64,000 bases of DNA, taken from Thermobacillus xylanilyticus. GTDB taxonomy: Bacteria; Bacillota; Bacilli; Paenibacillales; Paenibacillaceae. Both the position numbers and the translations under genes were made by a program. Shown in pieces: positions 17,478 through 27,799 of this stretch. Where the stretch lies: positions 33,016-97,015 of the forward strand of contig NZ_CAJRAY010000006.1 in NCBI RefSeq assembly GCF_907165215.1. The letters run 5' to 3'. How positions within the stretch are numbered: the first letter of the stretch is position 1; every line of letters starts with the position of its first letter. A model generated the notes under the pieces. The model did not search any database and was not told the origin of the DNA. It worked only from the letters and a program-made list of their open reading frames with translations.

Positions 17478-17517
17478 AAAAAGGGCGGCGAGAGGTTTGC
17501 ACCTTCCAACCGCCCTT
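17478..17517 (-). terminator. Intrinsic terminator/attenuator between rpsB and tsf
   Basis: Minus-strand AAGGGCGG (17510-17517) pairs with CCGCCCTT (17481-17488) and ends in TTTTT. The loop carries an inner hairpin, AGGT-GCAA-ACCT. It lies 25 bases after the rpsB stop and 160 bases before tsf. The rest of 17316-17477 has short AAGCG repeats but no promoter I can support. Confidence 0.8.
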
Positions 17518-17541
17518 GCTGCCGGGTCCATGGCCTCGACG

Positions 17542-18240
17542 TCAAGCGGACGTCTCTTCCCCTTGATTCGCTTCCACGATCGCATCCGCCATCTTCGAGG
17601 TCAGCAGTTTGACCGCGCGGATCGCGTCGTCGTTGCCCGGGATGACATAATCGATCTCATCCGGATCGCAGTTCGTGTCGACGATGCCGACAATCGGAAT
17701 GCCGAGCTTGCGCGCTTCGGCTACCGCGATGCGCTCCTTGCGCGGATCGATGACGAACAGCGCGCTCGGAAGGCTGCGCATGCCCTTGATCCCGCCGAGG
17801 AACTTCTCAAGCCGCTCCTTCTCCTTGCGGAGCAGGATGACTTCTTTCTTCGGCAGCACTTCAAACGTGCCGTCCTCTTCCATCTTCTCAAGCTCGCGCA
17901 GACGGTCAATCCGCTTCTGGATCGTCTGGAAGTTCGTCAGCGTGCCGCCGAGCCAACGTTGGTTGACATAGAAATGGCCGCAGCGTTCCGCTTCTTCCCG
18001 AACCGAATCCTGCGCCTGCTTCTTCGTGCCGACGAACAGAATCTTGCCGCCGTTTGCCGCGACTTCACGGACGAAGTTGTAGGCTTCCTCGACTTTCTTG
18101 ACCGTCTTCTGCAGGTCGATGATGTAAATCCCGTTCCGTTCCGTGAAGATGTATTTCTCCATCTTCGGGTTCCACCGGCGCGTCTGGTGGCCGAAGTGAA
18201 CCCCGGCTTCAAGAAGCTGCTTCATGGAGATAACCGCCAT
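17542..18240 (-). CDS. rpsB: 30S ribosomal protein S2
   Basis: S2 is a late-assembling 30S protein. The 232-residue sequence has [20 protein letters not shown], the [10 protein letters not shown] segment, [24 protein letters not shown], the coiled-coil region, and [24 protein letters not shown] split across the [10 protein letters not shown] motif. ATG at 18240 is preceded by GAGGAGGTG. It is transcribed from the promoter at 18360-18388 with a leader of about 113 bases that contains a CTTCCC/GGGAAG hairpin (18299-18313) followed by TTTT. This layout leaves room for autoregulation. Confidence 0.98.
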   Translation of the reverse strand: MAVISMKQLLEAGVHFGHQTRRWNPKMEKYIFTERNGIYIIDLQKTVKKVEEAYNFVREVAANGGKILFVGTKKQAQDSVREEAERCGHFYVNQRWLGGTLTNFQTIQKRIDRLRELEKMEEDGTFEVLPKKEVILLRKEKERLEKFLGGIKGMRSLPSALFVIDPRKERIAVAEARKLGIPIVGIVDTNCDPDEIDYVIPGNDDAIRAVKLLTSKMADAIVEANQGEETSA

Positions 18241-18359
18241 CTTCACAACACCTCCTCTGTGGTTCATAATCCTCCGCCAATCGCATCTTCCGCCAAAACT
18301 TCCCGCCGGGAAGCACCATTGACGGAATTGATCGACGTGTGTTCTGGACACCGTCAAAT

Positions 18360-18388
18360 ACTATACCATATCTTGTGCGGGGGTGCAA
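18360..18388 (-). promoter_or_regulatory. Strong sigma-A promoter of rpsB
   Basis: Minus-strand TTGCAC (18383-18388), 17-base spacer, TATAGT (18360-18365), with an extended -10 TGG immediately before it. It lies just after the end of the preceding gene (18412) and separates the ribosomal block from the fla/che block. Confidence 0.8.
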
Positions 18389-18411
18389 GGCAATGACCGG
18401 CGTGTCCGGCG

Positions 18412-19026
18412 TCACTCCGAAGGCGGGCTCGTAATGATCTTCCGCACTTCTTCCAACGTCTCATTGCCGGTGAACGTATAGTAGCCGGCCCTGATCTTGG
18501 TGCTCATGCGGGCCATCAATTCCATCAACGCATCCGCGTCGTCAATGACGCCCTTTGATTTCAACAGCCCGGCCGTTTCCGTGAGCGTCATGCCCGGCTT
18601 GATGCGAACATTAATATTGGCGTTCGCACCTTCGTCCGTATTCCCGGCCTCCGCTTCACCGGTCTGCTCTCCGACATTCGCGGACGGTTCGCCGCTTTCG
18701 GCCGAGGGCGATTCGCCGCTTTCGCCCGCGGATGAAGCACCGCTGTCGTTCGTTCCGTCGGCCGCCGGGGTGTCATCCGTTATTCCCGCATCCGCTTCTC
18801 CGGCGACGACCGCCGCCTGCTCGTATTCCCGCCGCACCCGCTCTTCCGCTTCCGCGATGCGCGCGTCGAGTTCGGACTGCGTGTAGAGCGCATCTTCTCC
18901 GGTGATCCTGTCGATATCCGCAAGACGCGCGGACTGCTCCCTTCCGGCCAGCATGAGCTGCAGCAGCACCGCGCCAGCGATGAGTCCGATTCCGAGTCCG
19001 AGCAGCAAGGACCGCTTGTCAACCAT
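18412..19026 (-). CDS. Membrane protein with MltG-type LysM-like domain, no catalytic domain
   Basis: A 204-residue protein. Residues 7-27 form one transmembrane segment; a short coiled region follows (LDARIAEAEERVRREYEQA), then a low-complexity Gly/Ser/Glu/Ala linker (about 80-135) and a C-terminal domain: INVRIKPGMTLTETAGLL, GVIDDADALMELM, KIRAGYYTFTGNETLEEV. The C-terminal part resembles the LysM-like N-terminal subdomain of the endolytic transglycosylase MltG (YceG), but the catalytic YceG domain is absent, so a lytic activity is unlikely. It overlaps the upstream SwrB-like gene by 8 bases. Binding to cell-wall material is a reasonable but unproven guess. Confidence 0.7.
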   Translation of the reverse strand: MVDKRSLLLGLGIGLIAGAVLLQLMLAGREQSARLADIDRITGEDALYTQSELDARIAEAEERVRREYEQAAVVAGEADAGITDDTPAADGTNDSGASSAGESGESPSAESGEPSANVGEQTGEAEAGNTDEGANANINVRIKPGMTLTETAGLLKSKGVIDDADALMELMARMSTKIRAGYYTFTGNETLEEVRKIITSPPSE

Positions 19027-19588
19027 TCCGTTCTTCCTCCTGCTTCGCGAGCTGCAGAATCAGCATCACTTCGCCTTTGTTCATGCCGGTCTGCCGGGCG
19101 ATGGCGTCAACGGACTTGCCTTGATCATGCAAGGCGAACAGTTCGGCGTACCGGCTTCGGATCGTCGATTCGTCACGGTCTTGCTGTTCCTCGCCGCCTT
19201 CCGTTTCCGTCTCCGCGGCCTGCGCGTCAACCGCCGGCGCCGGCTCGGCCGGCGCGCCGGGCCGAAGACCTTCGATCCGTTCTTCCAGCCTGCGCTCGGT
19301 CAGGCTCACCCGTTCCTCCAGTTCGGCCGCGCGTCGTTCAAGCGCGGCGATCCGCTCGTCCCGGTTCGCGTTCTCTTCCCGGTTGCGCTTCTGCATGCCG
19401 GCGATCGATTCGGCAATCTCCCGGTTGTCCGCCTCCATCGTCTCCATGAATTGCTCAAGCGCCGTCTGCAGCTGCACGGCGCTTGCTTCATCAGGCCTGG
19501 AGCCGGCATTGCGGCGCGGCAACAAAAACGCGGCCGCCGCGGTGACGGCCCCGAGCAGCACAATCAGCTGCCATGGATCCACATTCAA
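19019..19588 (-). CDS. SwrB-like membrane-anchored coiled-coil protein with C-terminal helix-turn-helix
   Basis: A 189-residue protein with one N-terminal transmembrane segment (about 7-24), a long coiled coil (about 38-108), a Pro/Ala/Glu linker, and a C-terminal helix-turn-helix-like segment, YAELFALHDQGKSVDAIAR followed by QTGMNKGEVMLILQLAKQ. In B. subtilis, swrB (ylxL) sits between sigD and rpsB, has the same architecture, and promotes flagellar export-apparatus activation. Position and architecture support a SwrB relationship; sequence identity cannot be judged here, so no symbol is assigned. Confidence 0.65.
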   Translation of the reverse strand: MNVDPWQLIVLLGAVTAAAAFLLPRRNAGSRPDEASAVQLQTALEQFMETMEADNREIAESIAGMQKRNREENANRDERIAALERRAAELEERVSLTERRLEERIEGLRPGAPAEPAPAVDAQAAETETEGGEEQQDRDESTIRSRYAELFALHDQGKSVDAIARQTGMNKGEVMLILQLAKQEEERNG

Positions 19589-19605
19589 TCCCCCGCAATC
19601 ATCGT

Positions 19606-19923
19606 TCAGAACGAAATATCGATATGCTTTCCTTTGTACGGATGCGGAGCATCCTTAGGCGGGCGGGGCTCATCCGGCCTGTTCTTCCCCTGCTGCTGCC
19701 CCCGGCCGCCTCCCTGTTGCCTGGGCTGGCCGTCACGGATCGGACGGTTCTCGGCTTCTTCCGGCGCGGCGCTTGTCTGCCGCATCCGTTCCGTCTCTTT
19801 TTCACTTTGCGCAGCCAGCATCTGCTGTTCGGCCGCCGGCCTTGCAAGCTGATTGCCGTAATAGCCCGAAACCTCGGGTGTGCGCGGGATTGCGATTTGA
19901 AAGTCGATCGGTTTGAACGGCAT
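19606..19923 (-). CDS. Small hypothetical protein of the sigD-rpsB interval
   Basis: About 105 residues from ATG 19923, which has GGAGGG seven bases upstream; an ATG six bases earlier is too close to that site. There is a well-ordered N-terminal part (MPFKPIDFQIAIPRTPEVSG, then YYGNQLARPAAEQQMLA) and a Gln/Gly/Arg/Pro-rich tail ending in KGKHIDISF. There is no signal peptide or membrane segment. It sits between fapA and the SwrB-like gene, so a link to motility is suggested by position only. I do not recognise a characterised family. Confidence 0.7.
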   Translation of the reverse strand: MPFKPIDFQIAIPRTPEVSGYYGNQLARPAAEQQMLAAQSEKETERMRQTSAAPEEAENRPIRDGQPRQQGGGRGQQQGKNRPDEPRPPKDAPHPYKGKHIDISF

Positions 19924-19979
19924 CGCCATGCCCTCCATTCATCCGGATCGTCCTTGCCACAAGTGCAGCCGGCCTTGCA

Positions 19980-21383
19980 TCAGTACAGCGGCAGCATGGT
20001 GATTTCGCCGTCTGCGAACTTGAAATAGACGCGCGAACAAGGCTCTTTCACGAAACGGGTGTACCGGCCAATGACAATCTTCGTGCCGCCGTAAATGGTG
20101 TTGATGACTTCAACGCGCGCGTTCTCCGTATCTTCCAGCAGTTTCTCGATTTCGAGAATCCGCTCTTTCACGATTTCGATCTCTTCCATCGTCTGACGCT
20201 TCGTCGTCGCGAGCTTCGACCGCATGAGCAGTTTCTCGCCGGTGAGCTGTCCGGCGGCCGCCATCTGGTCAAGCAGTGCGAGCGCCTTGTTGGTCTTGTC
20301 GAGATTCTCGCTCTGCTGGCGCTGCTGCGTCCGCAGCTGATTCAGCTCGTACCGAAGTTCCGGCGCGACACCGACTTCGATCGTCGTTGCCGTGGACAGC
20401 GTATTGCCGATCGTTCTGGCTCTCACTTTCTCGCCGGCCTGAATCGATCCGCCGACGATCAGCCCTTTGGCTCCATAGCAGATGACGCTGCGCGCCGCCC
20501 GGATGTTGGAGTGCATGATGCTCTGCGATACGATGATGTCTTCGCCGGCGAACACATTGCCGTCCTGGATGAAGGAACATCTCACATTTCTGCCGGCTTT
20601 GACGGCCCCCTTGTTACCGGCCATGATGCCGCCCGTAATCTCGACGGAACCTTCCGCTTCGATCTCGGCGCCTTCCACGCCGCCGACGATGCGGATGTCG
20701 CCTCCCGCCTTGACGCGAAAACCGGTCAGTACGTTGCCGCGGATGACCACGGTGCCGACAAAATCGATGTTGCCCGTCTTGTAGTCCACGTCGCCGTTCA
20801 CTTCGTAGACGGGAAAAACGTTGATTCTCTCCCGCTCCGTCTTGGTCACCATGCCGTCGATTGCGGCGTACATCGCGGTCTGTTCGGCATTGACCAAGAC
20901 GTTCTTCCCCACGCGAAAGCGGGCTTCCTTGCCGTTCTTCGCCGGGAGCACTTCGCCGTTCACCGCTTTGCCCGGTATTCCCGGTTCCGCCGGCACGCGT
21001 TCGGCAATGAGCTGGCCTTTCTTCACGTTCCGGATCTTCGTCAGTTCCTTGAAATCGACAGTGCCGTCTTCGAGCTCGACAGGCCTGCGCTCATCCTCGT
21101 CAAGATCGACGACGAGCCGAATTGCGCCGTCTTTGCCTTCGATCGGCGGCTGCCCGGCGGCAACGACGGTCTGGCTGTAAAAATAGGCTTTCGGATTGCG
21201 TGCGATGCCTTCGAGAACATCGCGCCGAATGCCGAATACAATGCCGCGGCTGCGCAGATACTCATCCAATTGTTCAGCTGTGCAGCGGAAGTCGTCCACC
21301 GCCTTGTGAAAGTAAAGGGCGGCGGACAGGTTGTTCGGCGAAATCGTCACACCGATCAGCGATTCCAGGTCGGACGGCTCCAT
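19980..21383 (-). CDS. fapA: FapA family (DUF342) polymer-forming cell-envelope/flagellar-operon protein
   Basis: A 467-residue DUF342/FapA protein. The central part (about 200-330) is a right-handed beta-helix-like repeat region rich in GGDIRIVGGVEG, AEGSVEITGGIMAG and KAGRNVRC units. A C-terminal coiled coil follows (about 345-425) and then a small beta domain. FapA homologues are commonly found beside sigD and chemotaxis genes; the molecular role is not established. ATG at 21383 has GGGAG upstream; the longer upstream frame overlaps the end of sigD and is unlikely to be translated. Confidence 0.85.
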   Translation of the reverse strand: MEPSDLESLIGVTISPNNLSAALYFHKAVDDFRCTAEQLDEYLRSRGIVFGIRRDVLEGIARNPKAYFYSQTVVAAGQPPIEGKDGAIRLVVDLDEDERRPVELEDGTVDFKELTKIRNVKKGQLIAERVPAEPGIPGKAVNGEVLPAKNGKEARFRVGKNVLVNAEQTAMYAAIDGMVTKTERERINVFPVYEVNGDVDYKTGNIDFVGTVVIRGNVLTGFRVKAGGDIRIVGGVEGAEIEAEGSVEITGGIMAGNKGAVKAGRNVRCSFIQDGNVFAGEDIIVSQSIMHSNIRAARSVICYGAKGLIVGGSIQAGEKVRARTIGNTLSTATTIEVGVAPELRYELNQLRTQQRQQSENLDKTNKALALLDQMAAAGQLTGEKLLMRSKLATTKRQTMEEIEIVKERILEIEKLLEDTENARVEVINTIYGGTKIVIGRYTRFVKEPCSRVYFKFADGEITMLPLY

Positions 21384-21405
21384 AATGATCACTCCCTTTT
21401 GATGA

Positions 21406-22191
21406 TCAGTTCTCGAGCAGCTGCTTCTTCTGCTTGTCAAGCGCCCCCCGCAGACGCAAAATGGCTTTCGAATGCAGCTGGGATATGCGTGAAGGGGAGA
21501 GCGACATCACTTCGGCGATTTCGCTCAGCGAAAGCTCTTCATAATAAAACAGCGAGATGACGATGCGCTCCTTCTCCGTCAACCGTTCGATGCCTTTGAT
21601 GAGCGTCTCCTTCAGGAAATGCTCCTGCACTTTGTAGTCCGGGTTTTTCGCTTTCTCGTCCACCAGCATGGACAGACGCGTCTCCGACTCTTCCTCGCGG
21701 ATCGGATCTTCGAGCGAACAGACCGTCGTCACCGCAATCTCCTGCAGCATCTGCTGAAACTCCCGTTCCGACACGTTCAGGTAGGCGCTCACTTCCGCAT
21801 CGGTGACGGAACGAAGAAGCTGCTGCTCCAGATGCGCGTATGCTTCTTCAATTTTCTTGGCTTTCTCGCGGACGGACCGGGGCACCCAGTCTCCCTGGCG
21901 GAGGCCGTCAATCATGGCGCCCCGAATCCGCCAGGAAGCATACGTCTCGAATTGCAGCCCCCGCCGGTGATCGAATTTCTCGATGGCATCGATCAGCCCC
22001 ATGACGCCGTTGCTGGTGAGATCGTCCTTGGACACGTTCTTCGGCAGGCCGATCGCCATCCGGTTCGACACATATTCCACAAGCGGCAAATAATATTCGA
22101 TGAGCTGCTTCTTCGCTTCGATATCGCGGTGTTCTTTCCACTGCTGCCACAGTTCAACGTTGGACATACGGGTCGTTTTCGGTTGGATCAT
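21406..22191 (-). CDS. sigD: RNA polymerase sigma factor SigD/FliA for motility genes
   Basis: A sigma-28 type factor that directs RNA polymerase to late flagellar, motility and autolysin promoters. The 261-residue protein has region 2 (YLPLVEYVSNRMAIGLPKNV, DLTSNGVMGLIDAIEKFD, FETYASWRIRGAMIDGLR) and region 4 (LTEKERIVISLFYYEELSL and SEIAEVMSLSPSRISQLHSK). ATG at 22191 has GAGAGG upstream. It comes last in the fla/che cluster, so low expression by distance from the promoter is possible, as described in B. subtilis. Confidence 0.97.
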   Translation of the reverse strand: MIQPKTTRMSNVELWQQWKEHRDIEAKKQLIEYYLPLVEYVSNRMAIGLPKNVSKDDLTSNGVMGLIDAIEKFDHRRGLQFETYASWRIRGAMIDGLRQGDWVPRSVREKAKKIEEAYAHLEQQLLRSVTDAEVSAYLNVSEREFQQMLQEIAVTTVCSLEDPIREEESETRLSMLVDEKAKNPDYKVQEHFLKETLIKGIERLTEKERIVISLFYYEELSLSEIAEVMSLSPSRISQLHSKAILRLRGALDKQKKQLLEN

Positions 22192-22379
22192 CGTCCTCTC
22201 ACCCCTTCCTGCTTTCCTCAAGTAAAACGGCTCGCGCCATCTACCTCCGGCGGCTCGCGCCGTCCCGATCAAGCGAGCGCATCCGATATTCGTCGGGAGA
22301 TAAGCCGATTGGCGAGCGGGCAGCTTGTCCGGATGATCGCGTTTTGCTTAAGGAAAGCGTTCCTGGCATCCGCATGCGG

Positions 22380-22814
22380 TCAATTTTCGCCTTCTTGCGC
22401 CAGATGGCGCACGGCCTGCGCAAGCTCTTCCGGGTCTTTGTCTTCAATGGAGAAAACGCGTTTCGGCTCGAGCGGACGGAATTCCGCGGCCGCCGCGTTG
22501 CCTGGCTGTCCGGATTCCCGCTGTGCCTTGAGCATCTCGCTCAGTTCGGACTCGTCGTCCGGCGTCTTGAGATCGACGTGCGCGCCGGTTTCCCGGGAAT
22601 CAGCCGCCGCACCGAACCCCCGCTCGGCATCGGCCGAAGCGATGATCAGCTGCAAGGCTCCGCGCAGCAGATAACCGGCAACGAAAAATGCGGCGAACGC
22701 GTACACTGCGCGCAGACACGAGACGGCAAAACCGTTGTTGCCCAGCGAGAAGAAAAACGTGAGCAGCATGCCCGCCAATCCCAACACGAGATTCCAGCGA
22801 ATGGATCCCAGCAT
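22380..22814 (-). CDS. Hypothetical membrane protein between cheD and sigD
   Basis: A 144-residue protein with two N-terminal transmembrane segments (about 8-25 and 35-57) and a polar, Glu/Ala-rich cytoplasmic tail ending in IEDKDPEELAQAVRHLAQEG. It follows cheD by one base and precedes sigD by 188 bases, so it is co-transcribed with the chemotaxis genes. No motif points to a function. The 22192-22379 spacer holds only a possible 13-codon reading frame (22199-22240) with GGAGG close to its ATG. Confidence 0.75.
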   Translation of the reverse strand: MLGSIRWNLVLGLAGMLLTFFFSLGNNGFAVSCLRAVYAFAAFFVAGYLLRGALQLIIASADAERGFGAAADSRETGAHVDLKTPDDESELSEMLKAQRESGQPGNAAAAEFRPLEPKRVFSIEDKDPEELAQAVRHLAQEGEN

Positions 22815-22815
22815 C

Positions 22816-23301
22816 TCAAAGCTCCTTTGTTCCGTACTGTATGCTCCGTATGGTCAAAACCCCGGTCGCGCTGTCCAGCTCGATCGTCCGGCCATAGTTG
22901 GCACCGGTGTCTTCGGCAATCAGCGGTATGTCCAGTGATGCAAGCATCATCTTGCATGTTTCGACATTTCGTGGCCCGATGCGCATCGTATCCTGTCCGG
23001 CGAAGGCGAACATCTGGGCGCCGCCGGCCAGTTTGGCGACCAGTCTCCTGCGCGAAGCGCCGGCCGCAAGTATCGCATCCAGCATGTCCGGCAGCGCGGT
23101 GTCTGCATATTTCGCGCGGTTGAACTGCTCTTCGCGCGCGATTTCCGAGGATGGCAGCATGATATGGGCCATGCCGGCGATCATTGCGGCACCGTCGTAA
23201 AGCGTCAGGCCGACGCAGGAACCGAGCCCGGTCGTCTTGAGCACACCGCCCGACGAGGCGATTTTCCAGTCGGCCATGCCGACCTTGATCAGTTCTGTCA
23301 T
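22816..23301 (-). CDS. cheD: Chemoreceptor glutamine deamidase CheD
   Basis: CheD deamidates specific Gln residues of chemoreceptors and, in Bacillus, also binds CheC to enhance its phosphatase activity. The 161-residue protein has the catalytic Cys29 in TTGLGSCVGLTLYD and His46 in GMAHIMLPSS, plus KLAGGAQMFA and IGPRNVETCKMML. ATG overlaps the cheC stop (ATGA), in line with the CheC-CheD partnership. Confidence 0.97.
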   Translation of the reverse strand: MTELIKVGMADWKIASSGGVLKTTGLGSCVGLTLYDGAAMIAGMAHIMLPSSEIAREEQFNRAKYADTALPDMLDAILAAGASRRRLVAKLAGGAQMFAFAGQDTMRIGPRNVETCKMMLASLDIPLIAEDTGANYGRTIELDSATGVLTIRSIQYGTKEL

Positions 23302-23918
23302 GAGCCCGGCACTCCCAGCGCGCGGAAGATCTTCTCGAACGACTCCGGATCCGGGATCAGGAAGAACTGGCCTTCCACGGTGTCGCGGTCCTCGAGAAAC
23401 TTCGTCTCGATCAGCAGGGCGGCGTCGCCCATTTGCCCGAATTGCAGCAATCCGTAACTCAGGATGGCTCCCGCCATATCGATGGCCAGCGAAGGCACGG
23501 TGGGTGTCATGGCCAATTTGGTGAAATCGGCCAGCGACGACAGGTAGGATCCTGCCAGAATATTGCCGATTTCATTGAGCGCGGACAATTCCATGTCCGA
23601 ATAGGCGCCATCTTCCGTGTCGATGGACAGCAGATTCCGGAGAAGCCGTTTTGCCGAGTCTTCCCGGATGATGAAGAACATGTTGCCCGGCGCGTCGCCT
23701 TCGACGCGGAGAAAAACGGCGATGACGACCTGTTCGGCGCCGCCGACGCGGTCCGCGATTTCTTCGAACGGCACCAGACTGACCGTCGGCACGGACATGT
23801 CGACCGGATGGTTCAGGATGCGGGACAATGCGGTTGCCGCATGCCCCGCTCCGATGTTGCCGACTTCCTTGAGCACATCAAGCTTGAACTCGTCCTTGAA
23901 CTCGTTCCAGAGACTCAC
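23298..23918 (-). CDS. cheC: CheY-P phosphatase CheC
   Basis: CheC dephosphorylates CheY-P at the chemotaxis complex. The 206-residue protein has the two pseudo-symmetric active-site helices: LKEVGNIGAGHAATALS (Glu18, Asn21) and ELSALNEIGNILAGSYLS near residue 115, both retaining the E..N pair. The start is GTG at 23918, with GAGGG eight bases upstream. cheC, cheD and fliY together indicate the Bacillus-type adaptation and phosphatase system instead of CheZ. Confidence 0.96.
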   Translation of the reverse strand: MSLWNEFKDEFKLDVLKEVGNIGAGHAATALSRILNHPVDMSVPTVSLVPFEEIADRVGGAEQVVIAVFLRVEGDAPGNMFFIIREDSAKRLLRNLLSIDTEDGAYSDMELSALNEIGNILAGSYLSSLADFTKLAMTPTVPSLAIDMAGAILSYGLLQFGQMGDAALLIETKFLEDRDTVEGQFFLIPDPESFEKIFRALGVPGS

Positions 23919-23921
23919 ACT

Positions 23922-24383
23922 TCAGCCCTCGAACTGTTCAAGCTGGATGATTTCATCCTTGTTCAAAACTTCAACCAGGTTCAGCATGATGAGCAGGCGG
24001 TTGTCGTCCATTTTGGCGACGCCGCGCAAATATTTCGCCTTGATGCCGCCGACGACTTCCGGAGGCGAATCGATATGGTCGCTGTCGATGTCGATGACGT
24101 CGTTGGCAGCATCGACGATGAACCCGACCTCAAGGTCATTGACCTGCACAATGATGATCCGCGACGATTCCGTCGGCTCGGTCTCCGGCAGACCGAAGCG
24201 GCCGCGCAGATCGATCACCGGAATGACGACGCCGCGCAGGTTGATGACCCCCTTGACGAATGCCGGCGTCTTCGGTACGCGCGTAATGGGCATCATCCGC
24301 TCGATCGTCCGTACCTTGTCCACCTCGATGCCGTACTGCTCGTCCGCCAGCGCGAAAACGATGACTTTCAGTTCTTCACCCAT
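23922..24383 (-). CDS. cheW: Chemotaxis coupling protein CheW
   Basis: CheW links chemoreceptors to CheA. The 153-residue single SH3-like coupling domain has KVIVFALADEQYGIEVDKVR, RMMPITRVPKTPAFVKGVINLRG split at VPKTPAFVKGVINLRG, PVIDLRGRFGLPE, and the C-terminal LLIMLNLVEVLNKDEI. ATG at 24383 has GGAGG upstream. It lies between cheA and cheC. Confidence 0.97.
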   Translation of the reverse strand: MGEELKVIVFALADEQYGIEVDKVRTIERMMPITRVPKTPAFVKGVINLRGVVIPVIDLRGRFGLPETEPTESSRIIIVQVNDLEVGFIVDAANDVIDIDSDHIDSPPEVVGGIKAKYLRGVAKMDDNRLLIMLNLVEVLNKDEIIQLEQFEG

Positions 24384-24429
24384 GGGAAGACCTCCTTGAT
24401 ATGGTATCAGGCAGAATCGGCGGTGTATT

Positions 24430-26466
<2,037 letters not shown>

Positions 26467-26517
26467 GGCCTTGCACCTCCTGGTTGAACTCGGTTCACAG
26501 CGGAAATCGGGTTAACG

Positions 26518-27771
26518 CTATCGCCTGACGGCCTCGGTCAGCCGAGCCGGTATGTCGTGCAGCGGCAGCACAAGGGAGGCGGCGCCTTCTTCGATTGCGG
26601 AGCGCGGCATGCCGAATACGACGCATGTCTCCTCCGCTTCGGCTATGGTCGTGACGGCGCCGTGATCCGCAAGTGTCCGCATGCCTTTGGCTCCGTCGCT
26701 GCCCATGCCCGTCATGACGACGGCGTGGCGGGCTAGTTCGGTGAAAGGTACAAGCGATTCGAACAACACATCAACCGACGGGCGGTGACCGTTCCGCTGC
26801 GGCCCGTCCGTCAGCCGAATGACATACTGACGGCCGCTTGCCGCGAGCTCCATATGGCGCCCGCCGGGCGCGATATATGCGAAGCCCGGCCGAACCGGTT
26901 CGCCGTCTTCCGCTTCTTTGACCGTCAAGGCGGAATGGCTGTTCAGCCGCTGCGCAAGCGAGTAGGTGAACTTCGGCGGCATATGCTGCACGATCAGAAG
27001 CGGTGCGGGCAGGTCGCCCGGCAGCTCGCTGAGCAGACGATGCAGCGCCCTTGGGCCGCCGGTCGACGTTCCGATCGCGATGATATGCCGGAACGCGCCC
27101 GCCGTTTCCGCGGCAACCGGCTTCGCAGGCGCAGGAGGCGCAGGCCGGACGGCTTCCGGCCGGATTCCGGAATCCGGAATCCGCGGAGATTCCGATGCGG
27201 GCGACGGAGACGGTGCCGCGCTCTCCCGCTTCGCCGGCGGCTGCTCCGGCCGCTTCGGCTGCTTCGGCTCCTTTGGCTGCTTCGGCACGGGTGCCGCCCG
27301 GGCAGCGCCTTTCGTCTTCGCGGCCGGACGGCTGGCCTCCGGACGTTCTTTCGCTTCGGGAGCCGCCTGCCGGCGGATCGCTACCGCCGCTTTCAGCCGA
27401 AGCATGAGCTCTTCAGCCGTCTTGCGAATATCCGCGCCCGGTCCGGAAGGTTTGCGGATAAAATCGAACGCGCCGAGTGCGAGCGCCGCGATCGTCTCCC
27501 GGGTATGCTCCTCGCTGATGCCGGACAGCATGATGACGGGCGTGCTTGCTTCGGCCATAATGTGCTTCAGCGCTTCGATCCCGTTCATCTCCGGCATTTC
27601 CAGGTCGATCGTAATGGCGTCCGGCTTCAGCTCTCGATGAAGCTCCACCGCCTCCCTGCCGTTCTTCCCGACGGCGATGACGGTGAACGCCGGATCGGAT
27701 TCAATGATGTCCGAGAACAGTTTCCTCATGAAGGCCGAGTCGTCTACGACGATGATCCGGTAACGCTTCAT
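26518..27771 (-). CDS. cheB: Chemotaxis response regulator methylesterase CheB
   Basis: CheB removes methyl groups from (and can deamidate) chemoreceptors. The receiver domain carries Asp10, Asp11 and phosphoacceptor Asp56 (DLEMPEMNG). A long Pro/Lys/Ala-rich linker (about 133-225, with KQPKEPKQPKRPEQP) leads to the esterase domain with IGTSTGGPRAL (catalytic Ser), IVQHMPPKFT (His) and MTGMGSDGAKGM (Asp). At 417 residues it is longer than the roughly 350-residue norm because of the linker. ATG 27771; flhG precedes it by 28 bases. Confidence 0.97.
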   Translation of the reverse strand: MKRYRIIVVDDSAFMRKLFSDIIESDPAFTVIAVGKNGREAVELHRELKPDAITIDLEMPEMNGIEALKHIMAEASTPVIMLSGISEEHTRETIAALALGAFDFIRKPSGPGADIRKTAEELMLRLKAAVAIRRQAAPEAKERPEASRPAAKTKGAARAAPVPKQPKEPKQPKRPEQPPAKRESAAPSPSPASESPRIPDSGIRPEAVRPAPPAPAKPVAAETAGAFRHIIAIGTSTGGPRALHRLLSELPGDLPAPLLIVQHMPPKFTYSLAQRLNSHSALTVKEAEDGEPVRPGFAYIAPGGRHMELAASGRQYVIRLTDGPQRNGHRPSVDVLFESLVPFTELARHAVVMTGMGSDGAKGMRTLADHGAVTTIAEAEETCVVFGMPRSAIEEGAASLVLPLHDIPARLTEAVRR

Positions 27772-27799
27772 CGATGTTCACCCCACTGGCGCTGGATCG

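Noticed and set aside
22248..22382. 44-residue minus-strand frame between the unknown membrane protein and sigD
   Set aside because: No ribosome binding site, partly overlaps the preceding gene, and has no recognisable sequence.
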